From positions 1 through 24,544 of the forward strand of contig JBLHJW010000013.1 of assembly GCA_047619465.1 (NCBI GenBank): a stretch of DNA of 24,544 nucleotides, written 5' to 3'. This DNA is from CAYHDV01 sp047619465. Lineage in GTDB: Bacteria > Patescibacteriota > Minisyncoccia > Phycocordibacterales > CSBR16-119. How positions within the stretch are numbered: the stretch's first letter is position 1; every line of letters begins with the position of its first letter. Positions 6,708 to 15,589 of this stretch are shown one piece after another. The position numbers and the translations under genes are program-made. The notes beneath the pieces are model-generated. The model searched no databases. It was given only the letters and a program-made list of their open reading frames with translations, and was not told the DNA's origin.

Positions 6708-6714
6708 ACAGGTA

Positions 6715-6720
6715 ATTATA
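6715..6720 (-). promoter_or_regulatory. ftsQ-dus extended -10
   Basis: TATAAT preceded by TGC, 7 nt upstream of the ftsQ ATG. No -35 is evident, consistent with an extended -10 promoter. Confidence 0.7.
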
Positions 6721-6732
6721 GCAGACCTTTGT

Positions 6733-7995
6733 TTATGATATTATAGACTTACCTCCCATATATGGACGTAGAACCTCGGGAATAGTTATCGTCCCATCCT
6801 CATTTTGGTTATTTTCAATTACAGGAATAAGGATTCGAGGAAATGCAATTGCTGTATTATTTAGTGAGTGAGCTAGTCTCTTCTTCTCTCCGTCATCGTA
6901 CTTTATATTTAATCGTCTAGTTTGGAAGTCGTGGAAGTATGAAGATGAATGAGTCTCTCCGTACTTATCCTGAGATGGAATCCAGGCTTCGATGTCATAT
7001 TTCTTTACTTGTCCAAGTCCTAGATCTCCTCCACAGTTCACTACTACATGGTAGTGCAGTCCTAGATCCTGCAAGATTTCTTCGGCATTCATAGTCAGTT
7101 CTTCGTGTAAGGTTACTGACTCCTCATGACTTGCTTCTGAGAGAACTACTTGCTCAAGCTTATAAAACTCATGTACACGGTACAGACCTTTTACGTCCTT
7201 TCCATGACTTCCCGCCTCTCTTCGAAAACAGGTTGAGAAAGCTAGAAACTTGATAGGTAAATCTTCCTTCTTCAATACCTCATCTCTGTAATAACTCATT
7301 GTTGAAACCTCCCCCGTCCCAGCTAGATAGTCATCATCCTGGGTCTTGTATAGGTCATCTTCTCCTTGAGGAAGGTATCCTGTACCTAGAAGAGTTTCCT
7401 TACGAACTAGAGATGGAACCTGCATTGGAGTGAATCCTTTTTTAACAAGCTTATCCAATACATAACTCAAAAGAGCTTGCTGAAGAAGGAATCCATCATT
7501 TTTCAAAATATATCCTCGGAATCCCGAAACCTTTGTTCCTCTCTCAAAATCAGCCAGGTCTAGTTTTGTCATTAACTCTACGTGATCTTTTGGTTCAAAA
7601 TCAAATGAGGGCTTTTCTCCCCAAAGCTTAACCTCAAGATTATTCTCGTCAGTTTTCCCTTCTGGAACAGATACATCTGGAATATTTGGAACTTGTAGCA
7701 TCAGGACCTGCCACTCTTGCATGAGTTCTTTCAATTGAGATTCTTGAGCTTGAAGCTTTTCTTTGTGCTCTCGCATATGGCGAATAAGCTCAGCACGCTT
7801 TTCCTGGTCCTGAGTCTCAGCAACGGTTTTAGACACTCGATTCTGTTCTTCTCGTAGATGGTCTACTTCGTTTGTAAGCTCTACTCGCTTCTTGTCTATG
7901 GTAAGTAGTTCTTTCACATCAAATTTGATGTGCTTTTTCTCTGCTGCTGCAGCTACTAAATCGGGGTTATCCCGAATAAATTTGATATCTAACAT
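6733..7995 (-). CDS. serS: Seryl-tRNA synthetase
   Basis: 420-aa class II synthetase that charges tRNA-Ser. It has an N-terminal antiparallel coiled coil (about 25-105) that grips the long variable arm. Motif 2 is FRREAGSHGKDVKGLYRVHEFYKLE, in part. The motif 3 region has ETHSSSYFHDFQTRR and HSLNNTAIAFPR, slightly altered from the usual HTLNGT pattern. The start is placed at the second Met (MLDIKFIRDNPDLV), not the ATG 9 nt upstream, because MLDIKFIR is the family's normal beginning. A TATAAT lies 7 nt before it and overlaps the upstream ATG. Confidence 0.95.
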   Translation of the reverse strand: MLDIKFIRDNPDLVAAAAEKKHIKFDVKELLTIDKKRVELTNEVDHLREEQNRVSKTVAETQDQEKRAELIRHMREHKEKLQAQESQLKELMQEWQVLMLQVPNIPDVSVPEGKTDENNLEVKLWGEKPSFDFEPKDHVELMTKLDLADFERGTKVSGFRGYILKNDGFLLQQALLSYVLDKLVKKGFTPMQVPSLVRKETLLGTGYLPQGEDDLYKTQDDDYLAGTGEVSTMSYYRDEVLKKEDLPIKFLAFSTCFRREAGSHGKDVKGLYRVHEFYKLEQVVLSEASHEESVTLHEELTMNAEEILQDLGLHYHVVVNCGGDLGLGQVKKYDIEAWIPSQDKYGETHSSSYFHDFQTRRLNIKYDDGEKKRLAHSLNNTAIAFPRILIPVIENNQNEDGTITIPEVLRPYMGGKSIIS

Positions 7996-8002
7996 AGGCT
8001 TC

Positions 8003-8008
8003 ATTATA
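8003..8008 (-). promoter_or_regulatory. serS -10 box
   Basis: TATAAT ending 7 nt before the preferred serS ATG; it decides between the two candidate starts. Confidence 0.65.
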
Positions 8009-8029
8009 TAGAAGAAGGTTTGAATAGGC

Positions 8030-8053
8030 CACCCTGAATCACCAATCAGGGTG
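8030..8053. repeat. Inverted repeat upstream of serS
   Basis: CACCCTGA - 8 nt - TCAGGGTG, a perfect 8-bp dyad about 25 bp upstream of the serS -10 box. It could be an operator overlapping the -35 region or a terminator remnant. There is no clear T-run on either side. Confidence 0.4.
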
Positions 8054-8119
8054 TTATCTTACAACTTCACTCGGACATTACATAAGCACAGCTTCTGTAT
8101 ACCCCCCTTTTGTTGCAAT

Positions 8120-8151
8120 AAAAAAAGCCCACACCAATTGGTGGGGGCTTT
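8120..8151 (-). terminator. Terminator of the lipoprotein gene
   Basis: Minus strand AAAGCCCCCACC-aatt-GGTGTGGGCTTTTTTT: GC-rich stem with one mismatch and a seven-T run, 17 nt after the stop of the lipoprotein gene. Confidence 0.85.
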
Positions 8152-8167
8152 GAATATTCCTATTGGT

Positions 8168-8677
8168 CTAATTATAGGTTACCATCAGTATTCTTTTCTG
8201 TTCAGGATGAGTTTTTATAGAGGAGGTTTTCCATTCAGCCTTATCCATAGAAGCAAGAAGACTATAAAACTGTCTCAATTGCTGTTTTATTGAATCTGTT
8301 GATCCAATAACAGATAAACATTTCCCATCGGAAAAGATCGTTAGGGTGTTCCCCCAGATCCTATCAGACTCTTCCAACGATTTATGATTCAAAATCTCTT
8401 CATCAAGCTGATCGTAAAGATGATTCATGAATTCCGGTCCTGGAAATTCGCTCATCTTCAAGAACATACCTCCGTCTCTATTGGTACAAACGGCAAAATC
8501 AATTTTCTTGGCCCCAACTTCGGCTATCCCGCTAAAGGATTGACCCAACCCTCTCATCCCTCCAACAAGAAGTTCTGGAAAATTGTTTGACTCTTGGTCT
8601 GATATAACGTTATTTTTCTTCTCCTGAGTGCAAGAGATTAAAAACATTGAAATAATTACTGCAATCGCGTATCTCAT
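8168..8677 (-). CDS. Predicted lipoprotein, unknown function
   Basis: 169 residues. The N-terminus MRYAIAVIISMFLISC has a hydrophobic signal and a lipobox-like LISC with Cys16 as lipidation site, so the mature protein is probably membrane-anchored outside the cell. The remainder is a small globular domain with alternating strands (KKIDFAVCTNRDGGMFLKM, IWGNTLTIFSDGKCLSVIGS) and no family I recognise. The gene is monocistronic with a strong terminator and divergent from dprA. Confidence 0.75.
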   Translation of the reverse strand: MRYAIAVIISMFLISCTQEKKNNVISDQESNNFPELLVGGMRGLGQSFSGIAEVGAKKIDFAVCTNRDGGMFLKMSEFPGPEFMNHLYDQLDEEILNHKSLEESDRIWGNTLTIFSDGKCLSVIGSTDSIKQQLRQFYSLLASMDKAEWKTSSIKTHPEQKRILMVTYN

Positions 8678-8787
8678 TTATTTTGATTTATGTGGGCTTT
8701 TAAGTTTTGAGCCCGGGTTTGTACTTATTTATTTAAGATTAAATTACTATTTAAACATAATCTTGTCAAGACACATAATATCTCTGA

Positions 8788-8793
8788 TACAAT
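8788..8793 (+). promoter_or_regulatory. dprA extended -10
   Basis: TACAAT preceded by TGA, 6 nt before the dprA ATG, giving a leaderless start. Confidence 0.65.
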
Positions 8794-8799
8794 TTACAT

Positions 8800-9654
8800 A
8801 TGAATATTCTTGAGCCAAACCAATTCCCTATTCGTTTGAACGAAATTCCAAAACCTCCTGAGAAACTCTACTATCGAGGAACACTTCCAGACTGGGATAA
8901 CCAAATCTTCCTAGCAGTAGTAGGTTCTCGAAACTACACCAGCTATGGACGAGATGTAATAGAAAAACTAGTCGGAAGTCTAGCTGGACATCCTGTGGTG
9001 ATAGTCTCTGGACTCGCCCTAGGAACAGACGCACTCGCCCATAAGTCTGCTCTAAAAAATAATCTAAAGACAATTGCTGTTCCTGGATCTGGATTAGATG
9101 ACTCCGTGATCGCTCCTCGAACAAACTACACACTCGCTCAGGATATATTAAAAGCTGGAGGGGCTCTTCTCTCAGAGTTTGATCCGAAGTTTAAAGCTAC
9201 CCCATGGGCATTCCCGCAGAGAAATAGAATCATGGCTGGACTGTGTCATGCGGTTCTGGTGATAGAGGCTGGAGAGAAATCTGGAACACTCATCACTGCC
9301 AAACTCGCAAACGACTATGGACGAGAGGTATTGTCGGTACCAGGATCTATATTTTCAGAAACTTCCAAAGGAACAAACAAACTTCTCCACCAAGGCGCTA
9401 TACCCATAACATGTGTAGAGGATTTGCATGAGGCGTTGAATATTAAAAGTGAATCAAGGCAGTCAGAACTTCCTCTAGAGAGCTTCACAGAAAAGGAACT
9501 TCTGCTTCTTCGAGCTCTTCGAGAGCCAAAGTCGCGGGATGAACTGATTTCTGAGTTAGACCTTCCTGTTCATGAGCTAAACATCACTCTTTCCATGCTC
9601 GAGATAAAAAGCGCGATAAAGGAAGAGGCTGGACTGTTTAGAAGAACCTCTTAG
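8800..9654 (+). CDS. dprA: DNA-processing protein DprA/Smf
   Basis: 284-aa Rossmann-like protein that binds incoming single-stranded DNA and loads RecA during natural transformation. Motifs seen are VGSRNYTSYG (41-50), SGLALGTDALAH (70-81), the RNRIMAGL region (141-148), SGTLITAKLA (161-170) and a C-terminal winged-helix (about 225-284, ending LEIKSAIKEEAGLFRRTS). The N-terminal SAM/HhH domain found in longer homologues is missing, which makes it shorter than usual. Its presence fits the natural competence proposed for CPR bacteria, though no other competence gene is in the window. Confidence 0.95.
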   Translation: MNILEPNQFPIRLNEIPKPPEKLYYRGTLPDWDNQIFLAVVGSRNYTSYGRDVIEKLVGSLAGHPVVIVSGLALGTDALAHKSALKNNLKTIAVPGSGLDDSVIAPRTNYTLAQDILKAGGALLSEFDPKFKATPWAFPQRNRIMAGLCHAVLVIEAGEKSGTLITAKLANDYGREVLSVPGSIFSETSKGTNKLLHQGAIPITCVEDLHEALNIKSESRQSELPLESFTEKELLLLRALREPKSRDELISELDLPVHELNITLSMLEIKSAIKEEAGLFRRTS

Positions 9655-9712
9655 TATTTACAAATTAGTGTTTTTGTACTATTATAAGACTAAACAATTA
9701 AAACTAACAGTT

Positions 9713-10213
9713 ATGGCAACTCTATTTAAGAAGTTGCCTAATAAGGTAACTTTAATACTTATTCGGTCTGCAAAATTCCCTGAATCAGAGGAGTTAATCA
9801 ATAAAGGGTATGAGGAGTTAATAACTTTTTATCCCGAATTATCAGAGAATATTACCCTCTTTAGAGGAGACCATCTCTCTGATTCAGAGAGTATGTTACT
9901 ACTGGAGGAGAGATTAGATACTCACATTAAGGGATCTATCTCACCTGAGCTTAAAATTGATGAATCGCTTTCCAAAACACTGTCCTTCATTCGTAATAAG
10001 GTTTTGAAGGGAGGAGTATTTTTCTTCATACTACCCATTAGTTCTATCACAAGTCTCTACAAAGAAATCTTCAAGACATATAGAAGTATAGGAAATGAAG
10101 AAGCAGTGCCAAAGCCAATGCCCATAAATTGGACTGAGGTAGGTATAGTAATCTTGAGAGTGAATGATAATGACTTCAGCACATCGAAGTTTCCAAGAAA
10201 AAGCACCGACTAG
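9713..10213 (+). CDS. Hypothetical protein, 166 aa
   Basis: Starts MATLFKKLPNKVTLILIRSA. An upstream in-frame non-ATG start at 9668 is less likely because a TATTAT box lies in that stretch. The first 45 residues (VTLILIRSA...NKGYEELITFYPEL) faintly recall the RHG strand of histidine phosphatases, but the RHG residues are not there and no second half is recognisable. A later hydrophobic strand (GGVFFFILPISS) and WTEVGIVILRVN suggest an alpha/beta fold. I do not assign a function. The stop codon lies inside the loop of its own terminator hairpin. Confidence 0.6.
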   Translation: MATLFKKLPNKVTLILIRSAKFPESEELINKGYEELITFYPELSENITLFRGDHLSDSESMLLLEERLDTHIKGSISPELKIDESLSKTLSFIRNKVLKGGVFFFILPISSITSLYKEIFKTYRSIGNEEAVPKPMPINWTEVGIVILRVNDNDFSTSKFPRKSTD

Positions 10214-10235
10214 TTTGTCATGGTGCTTTTTTTAT
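10198..10235 (+). terminator. Terminator of the 166-aa gene
   Basis: AAAAAGCACC - 13 nt - TGGTGCTTTTTTT: a strong hairpin with a T-run. The stop codon TAG is in the loop. Confidence 0.85.
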
Positions 10236-10367
10236 ATTTTCAAGTAAGGAGCAGCTGAAAGTTTACTTTCAGACTGTACGAGCGAAGATAATATATAAGG
10301 GGAGCAAAGCAACGGCTCTTATTTCTATTTGCAAAAAAAATAAAAGAGTGCTACTAATTACATCTAT

Positions 10368-12794
10368 ATGAAGAAACTAGTAATCGTTGAGTCACCTGCA
10401 AAGGCGAAAACAATTGAAAAGTATCTAGGGAAAGAATATGTGGTACGGGCCAGTGTTGGACATATTCGAGATATTCCAAAATCAAATAAAGATGCAATTG
10501 ATATCGAGGCTGGATTTGTTCCTCGATATGAAATCTCTCCAGCAAAGAAAAAAGTTGTCAAAGAGCTTATTGCCATAGCTAAGAAATCATCTGAAGTTAT
10601 TCTCGCACCCGACCTCGACCGCGAAGGAGAGGCAATCGCCTGGCACCTGAAAGAAGCTCTAGGACTCAAAGACCCAAAGAGAATCGTCTTCAACGAGATA
10701 ACAAAGGAAGCAATCCAAGAGGCAATCCAGAATCCAAGAAAAATTGACATGCAACTAAAGGAAGCTCAAGAAGCACGTCGAGTGCTCGACAGACTTTTCG
10801 GGTATGACCTTTCTGGACTTATTTGGAAAAAAGTTCGCTATGGGCTATCTGCGGGACGAGTACAGTCCCCTGCTCTACGAATCATCATGGAACGTGAGCG
10901 AGAAATTCGAGCATTTATACCAGAGGACTATTTTGTACTTTCTGGAAACTACTCAAAAACAAAAAACCAATTCCTACTCAAGTGCGATAATGAACAGAGA
11001 GACAAGTTAGAAGTAGATAGAATAGAGCGTGAAGCAAAAGCTGGATCATGGTCTATTACTGCCGTTAAAGAAACCAAAGGAGTTAGAAATCCAAATGCTC
11101 CATTTACAACTTCGACCCTTCAGCAGTCAGCCAGCACTCGACTAGCATTCGCGCCGAGTAGAACCATGCGAGCTGCACAGAAACTATATGAGAAAGGGTA
11201 CATAACATATATGAGAACAGATAGTCGCAATCTATCTAAACAAGCCATGGGACAGATTCTTTCATATGTAGAAAAGGAGTTTGGAAAAAATTATGTTGAG
11301 TCTAGGGTCTATGGGAAAAAAAGTAAAAATGCCCAGGAGGCCCACGAAGCTATCCGACCAACAGACATTTTTAAATCTAATTTAGGAAACACAGCCGAAG
11401 AACAAGAGCTATACAGACTTATATGGGAACGAACAGTCAGCAGCCAAATGGTCGCCGCTGATGTTTTGAAAACAAAAATCTCAGCAAATATTCCAGGGAG
11501 TACTATTCCAAACTTCTCTATCAATGGTCAGCAGATTATTTTCCCTGGATGGCTTGCTGTAGACACTCGGTCTCGATCAGAAGATGTTGAACTCCCAAGT
11601 CTTACAAAAGGTGATTCTATAAATCTAGATGAATTCTTTGTTGAAGCCAAACAAACAACTCATCCAAACAGATATTCAGAAGCTGGACTTATTAAGGAAT
11701 TAGAAAAGAGAGGAATAGGACGCCCTTCTACATACGCCAGTACAATCAAAACAATTGTAGATCGAGGCTATGTTGAAAAAGAAGGAAGAACACTCTTCCC
11801 TACAGACACAGGTGACGTGGTGAGTTCTTTTGTTGAAGAGCACTTTGGAAAATATATCAGTGATGACTTTACAGCAGAGCTTGAAGATGAGCTAGATCAA
11901 ATTTCCCGAGGAGAACGTGCGTATATTCCGACTCTCAAAGCATTCTATGATCCATTTTCAAAAGCTGTAGAATCTAAAGAAGACATTCCAAAACTTACAA
12001 ACATGGGAGAGGCTGATCCGAAGCACAAGTGCCCTGTTTGTGGTAAATCTATGGTTATTAAACTTGGACGAGGAGGAAAGTTTCTATCCTGCGGGACATT
12101 CCCAGAATGTGATGGTGCGCTGACTATTGATGGTAAACCAGTAAAGGCAACAGAGCCAATAGGCGTCCACCCAGAAGAAGACAAACCTATCTATGTTATG
12201 AACGGACGATTTGGACCATACGTACAGCTTGGAGAAGCGCCAAATATTCCAAAGAAAACAAAGTACGAAAAAGGCCACAAGAAAACCGTTGAAGAGAAGG
12301 ATTTAATGAAAAAAGAGAACGAAGCCATCAAAGAGGCTAAGCTGTTACCGAAACCAAAGATGGCCAGCATTCCAGCAAATATTAATCCAGAAGACATAAC
12401 TCTGGACCAGGCTGTTCACATACTTATACTTCCTCGAACACTTGGAGAGCATCCAGATGATGGCGTTCCAGTAATCACAAACATAGGACGATTTGGACCC
12501 TATATTGGACACGATAGAGAATTCCGTTCTATCAAGAAAGCTAGCGGGCTAGATCCATATACAATTACTTTTGAGCAAGCTGTAAAATTACTCGCAGAAC
12601 CAAAAATGCTTCCAAAAGGTGTAACTCTAGTAAAAGTACTAGGTAAGCATCCAAAGACAGGAAAAGAACTTCGACTACTCAAATCTAAGTCCGGACACTA
12701 CATCCAAAAAGGTCTCAAGCGGCTCTGGTTAGACGACAAACAAAACCCAGAAAAATTTGAATTGGAAGACGGATTAAAGATCTGGAACACATAG
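10368..12794 (+). CDS. topA: DNA topoisomerase I (type IA)
   Basis: 808-aa enzyme that relaxes negative supercoils. The Toprim domain starts KKLVIVESPAKAKTIEKYLG, with the acidic DLDREGE motif at 82-88. The catalytic tyrosine is Tyr281 in GYITYMRTDS. GIGRPSTYA follows in the domain IV region. The C-terminal part has one four-cysteine zinc finger (CPVCGKSM...FLSCGTFPECDG) and then three topoisomerase C-terminal repeats, two with the GRFGPY signature and the last with SGHYIQKG. Upstream, TTGCAA and TACTAA are 17 nt apart, giving a very short leader. It has a downstream hairpin and is followed by rel. Confidence 0.97.
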   Translation: MKKLVIVESPAKAKTIEKYLGKEYVVRASVGHIRDIPKSNKDAIDIEAGFVPRYEISPAKKKVVKELIAIAKKSSEVILAPDLDREGEAIAWHLKEALGLKDPKRIVFNEITKEAIQEAIQNPRKIDMQLKEAQEARRVLDRLFGYDLSGLIWKKVRYGLSAGRVQSPALRIIMEREREIRAFIPEDYFVLSGNYSKTKNQFLLKCDNEQRDKLEVDRIEREAKAGSWSITAVKETKGVRNPNAPFTTSTLQQSASTRLAFAPSRTMRAAQKLYEKGYITYMRTDSRNLSKQAMGQILSYVEKEFGKNYVESRVYGKKSKNAQEAHEAIRPTDIFKSNLGNTAEEQELYRLIWERTVSSQMVAADVLKTKISANIPGSTIPNFSINGQQIIFPGWLAVDTRSRSEDVELPSLTKGDSINLDEFFVEAKQTTHPNRYSEAGLIKELEKRGIGRPSTYASTIKTIVDRGYVEKEGRTLFPTDTGDVVSSFVEEHFGKYISDDFTAELEDELDQISRGERAYIPTLKAFYDPFSKAVESKEDIPKLTNMGEADPKHKCPVCGKSMVIKLGRGGKFLSCGTFPECDGALTIDGKPVKATEPIGVHPEEDKPIYVMNGRFGPYVQLGEAPNIPKKTKYEKGHKKTVEEKDLMKKENEAIKEAKLLPKPKMASIPANINPEDITLDQAVHILILPRTLGEHPDDGVPVITNIGRFGPYIGHDREFRSIKKASGLDPYTITFEQAVKLLAEPKMLPKGVTLVKVLGKHPKTGKELRLLKSKSGHYIQKGLKRLWLDDKQNPEKFELEDGLKIWNT

Positions 12795-12802
12795 AGCGGA
12801 TA

Positions 12803-12834
12803 TCAAACGGCTCAGCTCACGCTGAGCCGTTTGA
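12803..12834 (+). terminator. topA terminator hairpin
   Basis: Perfect 14-bp stem TCAAACGGCTCAGC / GCTGAGCCGTTTGA with loop tcac, just after the topA stop. The T-tract is poor (GAATGGGTATTTTAT), so termination may be partial. A further T7 tract lies at 12868-12874. Confidence 0.65.
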
Positions 12835-12890
12835 ATGGGTATTTTATAAGTTGGATGATTAGCGGGCTTTTTTTATTGCCCCTCCTGATA

Positions 12891-12896
12891 TACAAT
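12891..12896 (+). promoter_or_regulatory. rel -10 box
   Basis: TACAAT ending 7 nt before the rel ATG, so leaderless; no convincing -35. Confidence 0.6.
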
Positions 12897-12903
12897 TGAA
12901 CTC

Positions 12904-14382
12904 ATGACAAACTCTGACTATCCAAACATTCAAGAAATATTTGATTTAATGCAAAAGACTCCGACGGCCGTCGATAAAAAGTGGCTGCAAAAAGCCTACG
13001 ACTTTGCAAAACAAGCGCATGCTGGACAGAAACGAGCGAATGGTGATCCTTATTTCTATCATGCATTTGAGGTTGCAAAGAACTTGATAGACTTCCGAAT
13101 GGATAGAACAACTATTATTGCTGGATTCTTGCACGACGTTATAGAAGACACTTCTGTAACAGAAGATGAGCTAGAGAACCAGTTTGGGAAAGAGGTGGTA
13201 TTTTTAGTAAATGGAGTAACTAAACTTGGGACTTTAAAGTATAAGGGAGCAAAACGACATGTTGAATCTCTAAGAAAATTCTTTGTAGCCATGGCAGAAG
13301 ATTCTCGAGTGCTAATCATTAAACTGGCCGACCGACTTCATAATCTACGAACACTAGAATTCATACCAAGACCAGACAAAAGAAAACGTATTGCCCTCGA
13401 GAGTATTGAGATCCATGCACCACTAGCGAACAGACTTGGTATGTGGAAACTTAAAAGTGAAATAGAAGACTTAGCCTTCCCTTTTGCCTACCCAGAAGAA
13501 AACCAACAGGTAAAAGATCTTCTAAAGCAAAAGTCTCACACAACACAGAAGTACCTGGAACAAGTCTACAAGTCACTTCGAAAGGAACTTGCAAAAAATA
13601 ATATTGAAGTAGACAAAGCCAGTTATCGAATGAAAGGTGTCTACAGTCTCTATAAAAAACTAAAAAAGAAGGACATGGATATCGACAAGATCTACGATAT
13701 TGTTGCCCTGCGTGTGATTGTTCCAAATGTAGAAGACTGCTACAGAGTTCTTGGAATTATTCACTCACTATGGAGACCTCTCCCTGGAAGAATCAAAGAC
13801 TTCATTGCAATTCCCAAACCAAACGGATACAAGTCTATCCACACTACAATCTTCACAGGAAATGGAGGAATTTCAGAAATTCAAATCAGGACCCCAGAAA
13901 TGCATCAAGAAGCTGAGTATGGTATTGCCTCTCACTTTGCATACAAAAAGAAAAAATATGAAAAAAAGATAAAAGAAACAACTCAGTGGATTCCACAACT
14001 TAGCGAACTCCAAGAGTCAACATCAGACCCAGAGAACTTTATAGATAATTTACGATTAGACTTCTTCAATAAAAGAATTTTTGCCTTCACACCAAATGGT
14101 GATGTTATAGACCTGCCGGAGAATTCTTGTGCTATAGACTTTGCCTTCAGTGTCCACTCAGATATTGGAATGCATGCTAGCGCGGCAAATATAAATGGAA
14201 AAAATTCAAAACTAGAAACTAAATTAAAAAATGGAGACATTGTCCGGATAGAGACAAATAAGAAATCAAAGCCTTCCACAAAATGGCTAGACTATGTAAA
14301 AACAACCCTTGCCAAAAGACACATTAAAACCTACCTCGGTGAAAATAGTTTAATGGATAAGTTTATGAAAAGATTCAAATAA
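12904..14382 (+). CDS. rel: Bifunctional (p)ppGpp synthetase/hydrolase, short Rel
   Basis: 492-aa RelA/SpoT homologue controlling the stringent-response alarmone. The HD hydrolase domain is intact (His53, His77-Asp78, ED at 81-82, Asp143 in KLADRLHN). The synthetase domain follows, with YRMKGVYSLYKKLKKK, the RIKD catalytic-loop motif (296-299, RXKD type as in bifunctional enzymes), NGYKSIHT and EIQIRT (325-330). A TGS domain spans about 391-451. The protein ends soon afterwards, so the zinc-finger/RIS and ACT domains of typical 700-aa enzymes are missing. Both catalytic halves look active. Loss of the C-terminus may change ribosome sensing. Confidence 0.93.
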   Translation: MTNSDYPNIQEIFDLMQKTPTAVDKKWLQKAYDFAKQAHAGQKRANGDPYFYHAFEVAKNLIDFRMDRTTIIAGFLHDVIEDTSVTEDELENQFGKEVVFLVNGVTKLGTLKYKGAKRHVESLRKFFVAMAEDSRVLIIKLADRLHNLRTLEFIPRPDKRKRIALESIEIHAPLANRLGMWKLKSEIEDLAFPFAYPEENQQVKDLLKQKSHTTQKYLEQVYKSLRKELAKNNIEVDKASYRMKGVYSLYKKLKKKDMDIDKIYDIVALRVIVPNVEDCYRVLGIIHSLWRPLPGRIKDFIAIPKPNGYKSIHTTIFTGNGGISEIQIRTPEMHQEAEYGIASHFAYKKKKYEKKIKETTQWIPQLSELQESTSDPENFIDNLRLDFFNKRIFAFTPNGDVIDLPENSCAIDFAFSVHSDIGMHASAANINGKNSKLETKLKNGDIVRIETNKKSKPSTKWLDYVKTTLAKRHIKTYLGENSLMDKFMKRFK

Positions 14383-14406
14383 AAAAATCCCTTATGGGAT
14401 TTTTTT
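14382..14406. terminator. Bidirectional terminator between rel and parB
   Basis: AAAAAATCCC-ttat-GGGATTTTTTT, with A-run and T-run on either side, between two convergent genes; it can serve both strands. Confidence 0.85.
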
Positions 14407-14407
14407 G

Positions 14408-15478
14408 TTAAAGCGAGAAGTTTGATATGTTATACAGATCATCTACTTCTTTATCAGATTCTTCCTTTTCTGAAATTGTTCGGTCCTCAACAATATCCTC
14501 TGCTTCATGTTCTAGCTCTCCTTCTTCATGGACAGAATCAACATCTTTTGCTTCTATTTCATCTGTCTGAAGCTCGGCTATTCCAGATTCAAAATCTGTT
14601 GGTTTGGGAGTGTTAAGTTCTATGTGACGAGCAAGCATAGAATCTCTTCCCTGGGATTCTACAGAGTTTATAAGGTCAAGAATAGTTTGCAGGTCTTCAT
14701 TTGAAAAGAAGTCTATTTTAATAACTCCGCCCTTTTCTTTTTTGTCTATGTGAACCCTAGTTCCTAGAGCGTCCCGCATTTTCCCTTCCATTTCTTCCAC
14801 CTCTGGGTCTGGCAGTAGCTCCTTCTTTCGAACCTTATCTTTAGCCACCAGTCTAGCCAGTCTCTCTGCTTCACGAACAGATATTTTCTTGTAAAGAATT
14901 TCCTTGAAAAGAACAGAACGTTCATCTGGACGGTCTTTAAGCATCATCAGAGGTCTTGTATGCCCCTCACTAAGTTTTCCAGCAGAAAGAGCATCCAATA
15001 TCTCATCTGGAAGTCCCAGCAGTCGTAGAGAGTTTGAAACATAAACTCGACTTCTTCCAATCTTCTTGGCGATATCAGTATGAGAGAAACCAAACTCCTC
15101 TACAAAACGATAAAAGGCTCTAGCTCTTTCAACAGGATTCAAATCCTCTCTCTGCAGGTTTTCTATAATAGCCAATTCCAATTTAACCATTGGGTCTTGG
15201 TCTTTTCGAATTATGGCTGGTATCTGAGATAGACCGGCAAGCTGTGAAGCACGAAGTCTTCGCTCTCCAGCTATCAGTTCATAGGAAACTCGAATTCCTC
15301 CATCTGTCTCCTCTTCCACTCTTGTTACAACAATAGGCTGCAGAACTCCGTACTGACGTATAGATTCTGAAAGGTCTCGAAGTGGACCCTCTGCAAATTC
15401 ACGTCGGGGCTGATAAGGGTTTGGGCCAATTTTCCCAAGGTCGATAAAAAATATTGAGTCGCTATATAATTCTGTCAT
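14408..15478 (-). CDS. parB: ParB/Spo0J family chromosome partitioning protein
   Basis: 356 residues. The N-terminal ParB/sulfiredoxin-like CTPase domain has NPYQPRREF (20-28), GERRLRAS (71-78) and ENLQREDLNPVE (106-117). A helix-turn-helix parS-binding domain (about 131-157, FSHTDIAKKIGRSRVYVSNSLRLLGLP) and a linker/dimerisation region follow. The last 65 residues are strongly acidic (Glu/Asp-rich), an unusual tail that may be disordered. ParB clamps load at parS and help segregate the origin. No parA is adjacent and I saw no canonical parS 16-mer in the window. TGCTACAAT ends 6 nt before the ATG. Confidence 0.92.
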   Translation of the reverse strand: MTELYSDSIFFIDLGKIGPNPYQPRREFAEGPLRDLSESIRQYGVLQPIVVTRVEEETDGGIRVSYELIAGERRLRASQLAGLSQIPAIIRKDQDPMVKLELAIIENLQREDLNPVERARAFYRFVEEFGFSHTDIAKKIGRSRVYVSNSLRLLGLPDEILDALSAGKLSEGHTRPLMMLKDRPDERSVLFKEILYKKISVREAERLARLVAKDKVRKKELLPDPEVEEMEGKMRDALGTRVHIDKKEKGGVIKIDFFSNEDLQTILDLINSVESQGRDSMLARHIELNTPKPTDFESGIAELQTDEIEAKDVDSVHEEGELEHEAEDIVEDRTISEKEESDKEVDDLYNISNFSL

Positions 15479-15484
15479 AGCGCT

Positions 15485-15490
15485 ATTGTA
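15485..15490 (-). promoter_or_regulatory. parB extended -10
   Basis: TACAAT preceded by TGC, 6 nt before the ATG; leaderless start. Confidence 0.65.
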
Positions 15491-15589
15491 GCATGACCGC
15501 CATTATCTGTTTTTTGTAAAAATGTGAAAAAGCTGTTAAGAAAAATGATATAATTGAGTTCTATTTCAGTATTCAATTGAAGCAATCCC

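Noticed and set aside
9668..9712. Longer start of the 166-aa protein
   Set aside because: It needs a non-ATG start and would place the likely TATTAT promoter box inside the coding region.
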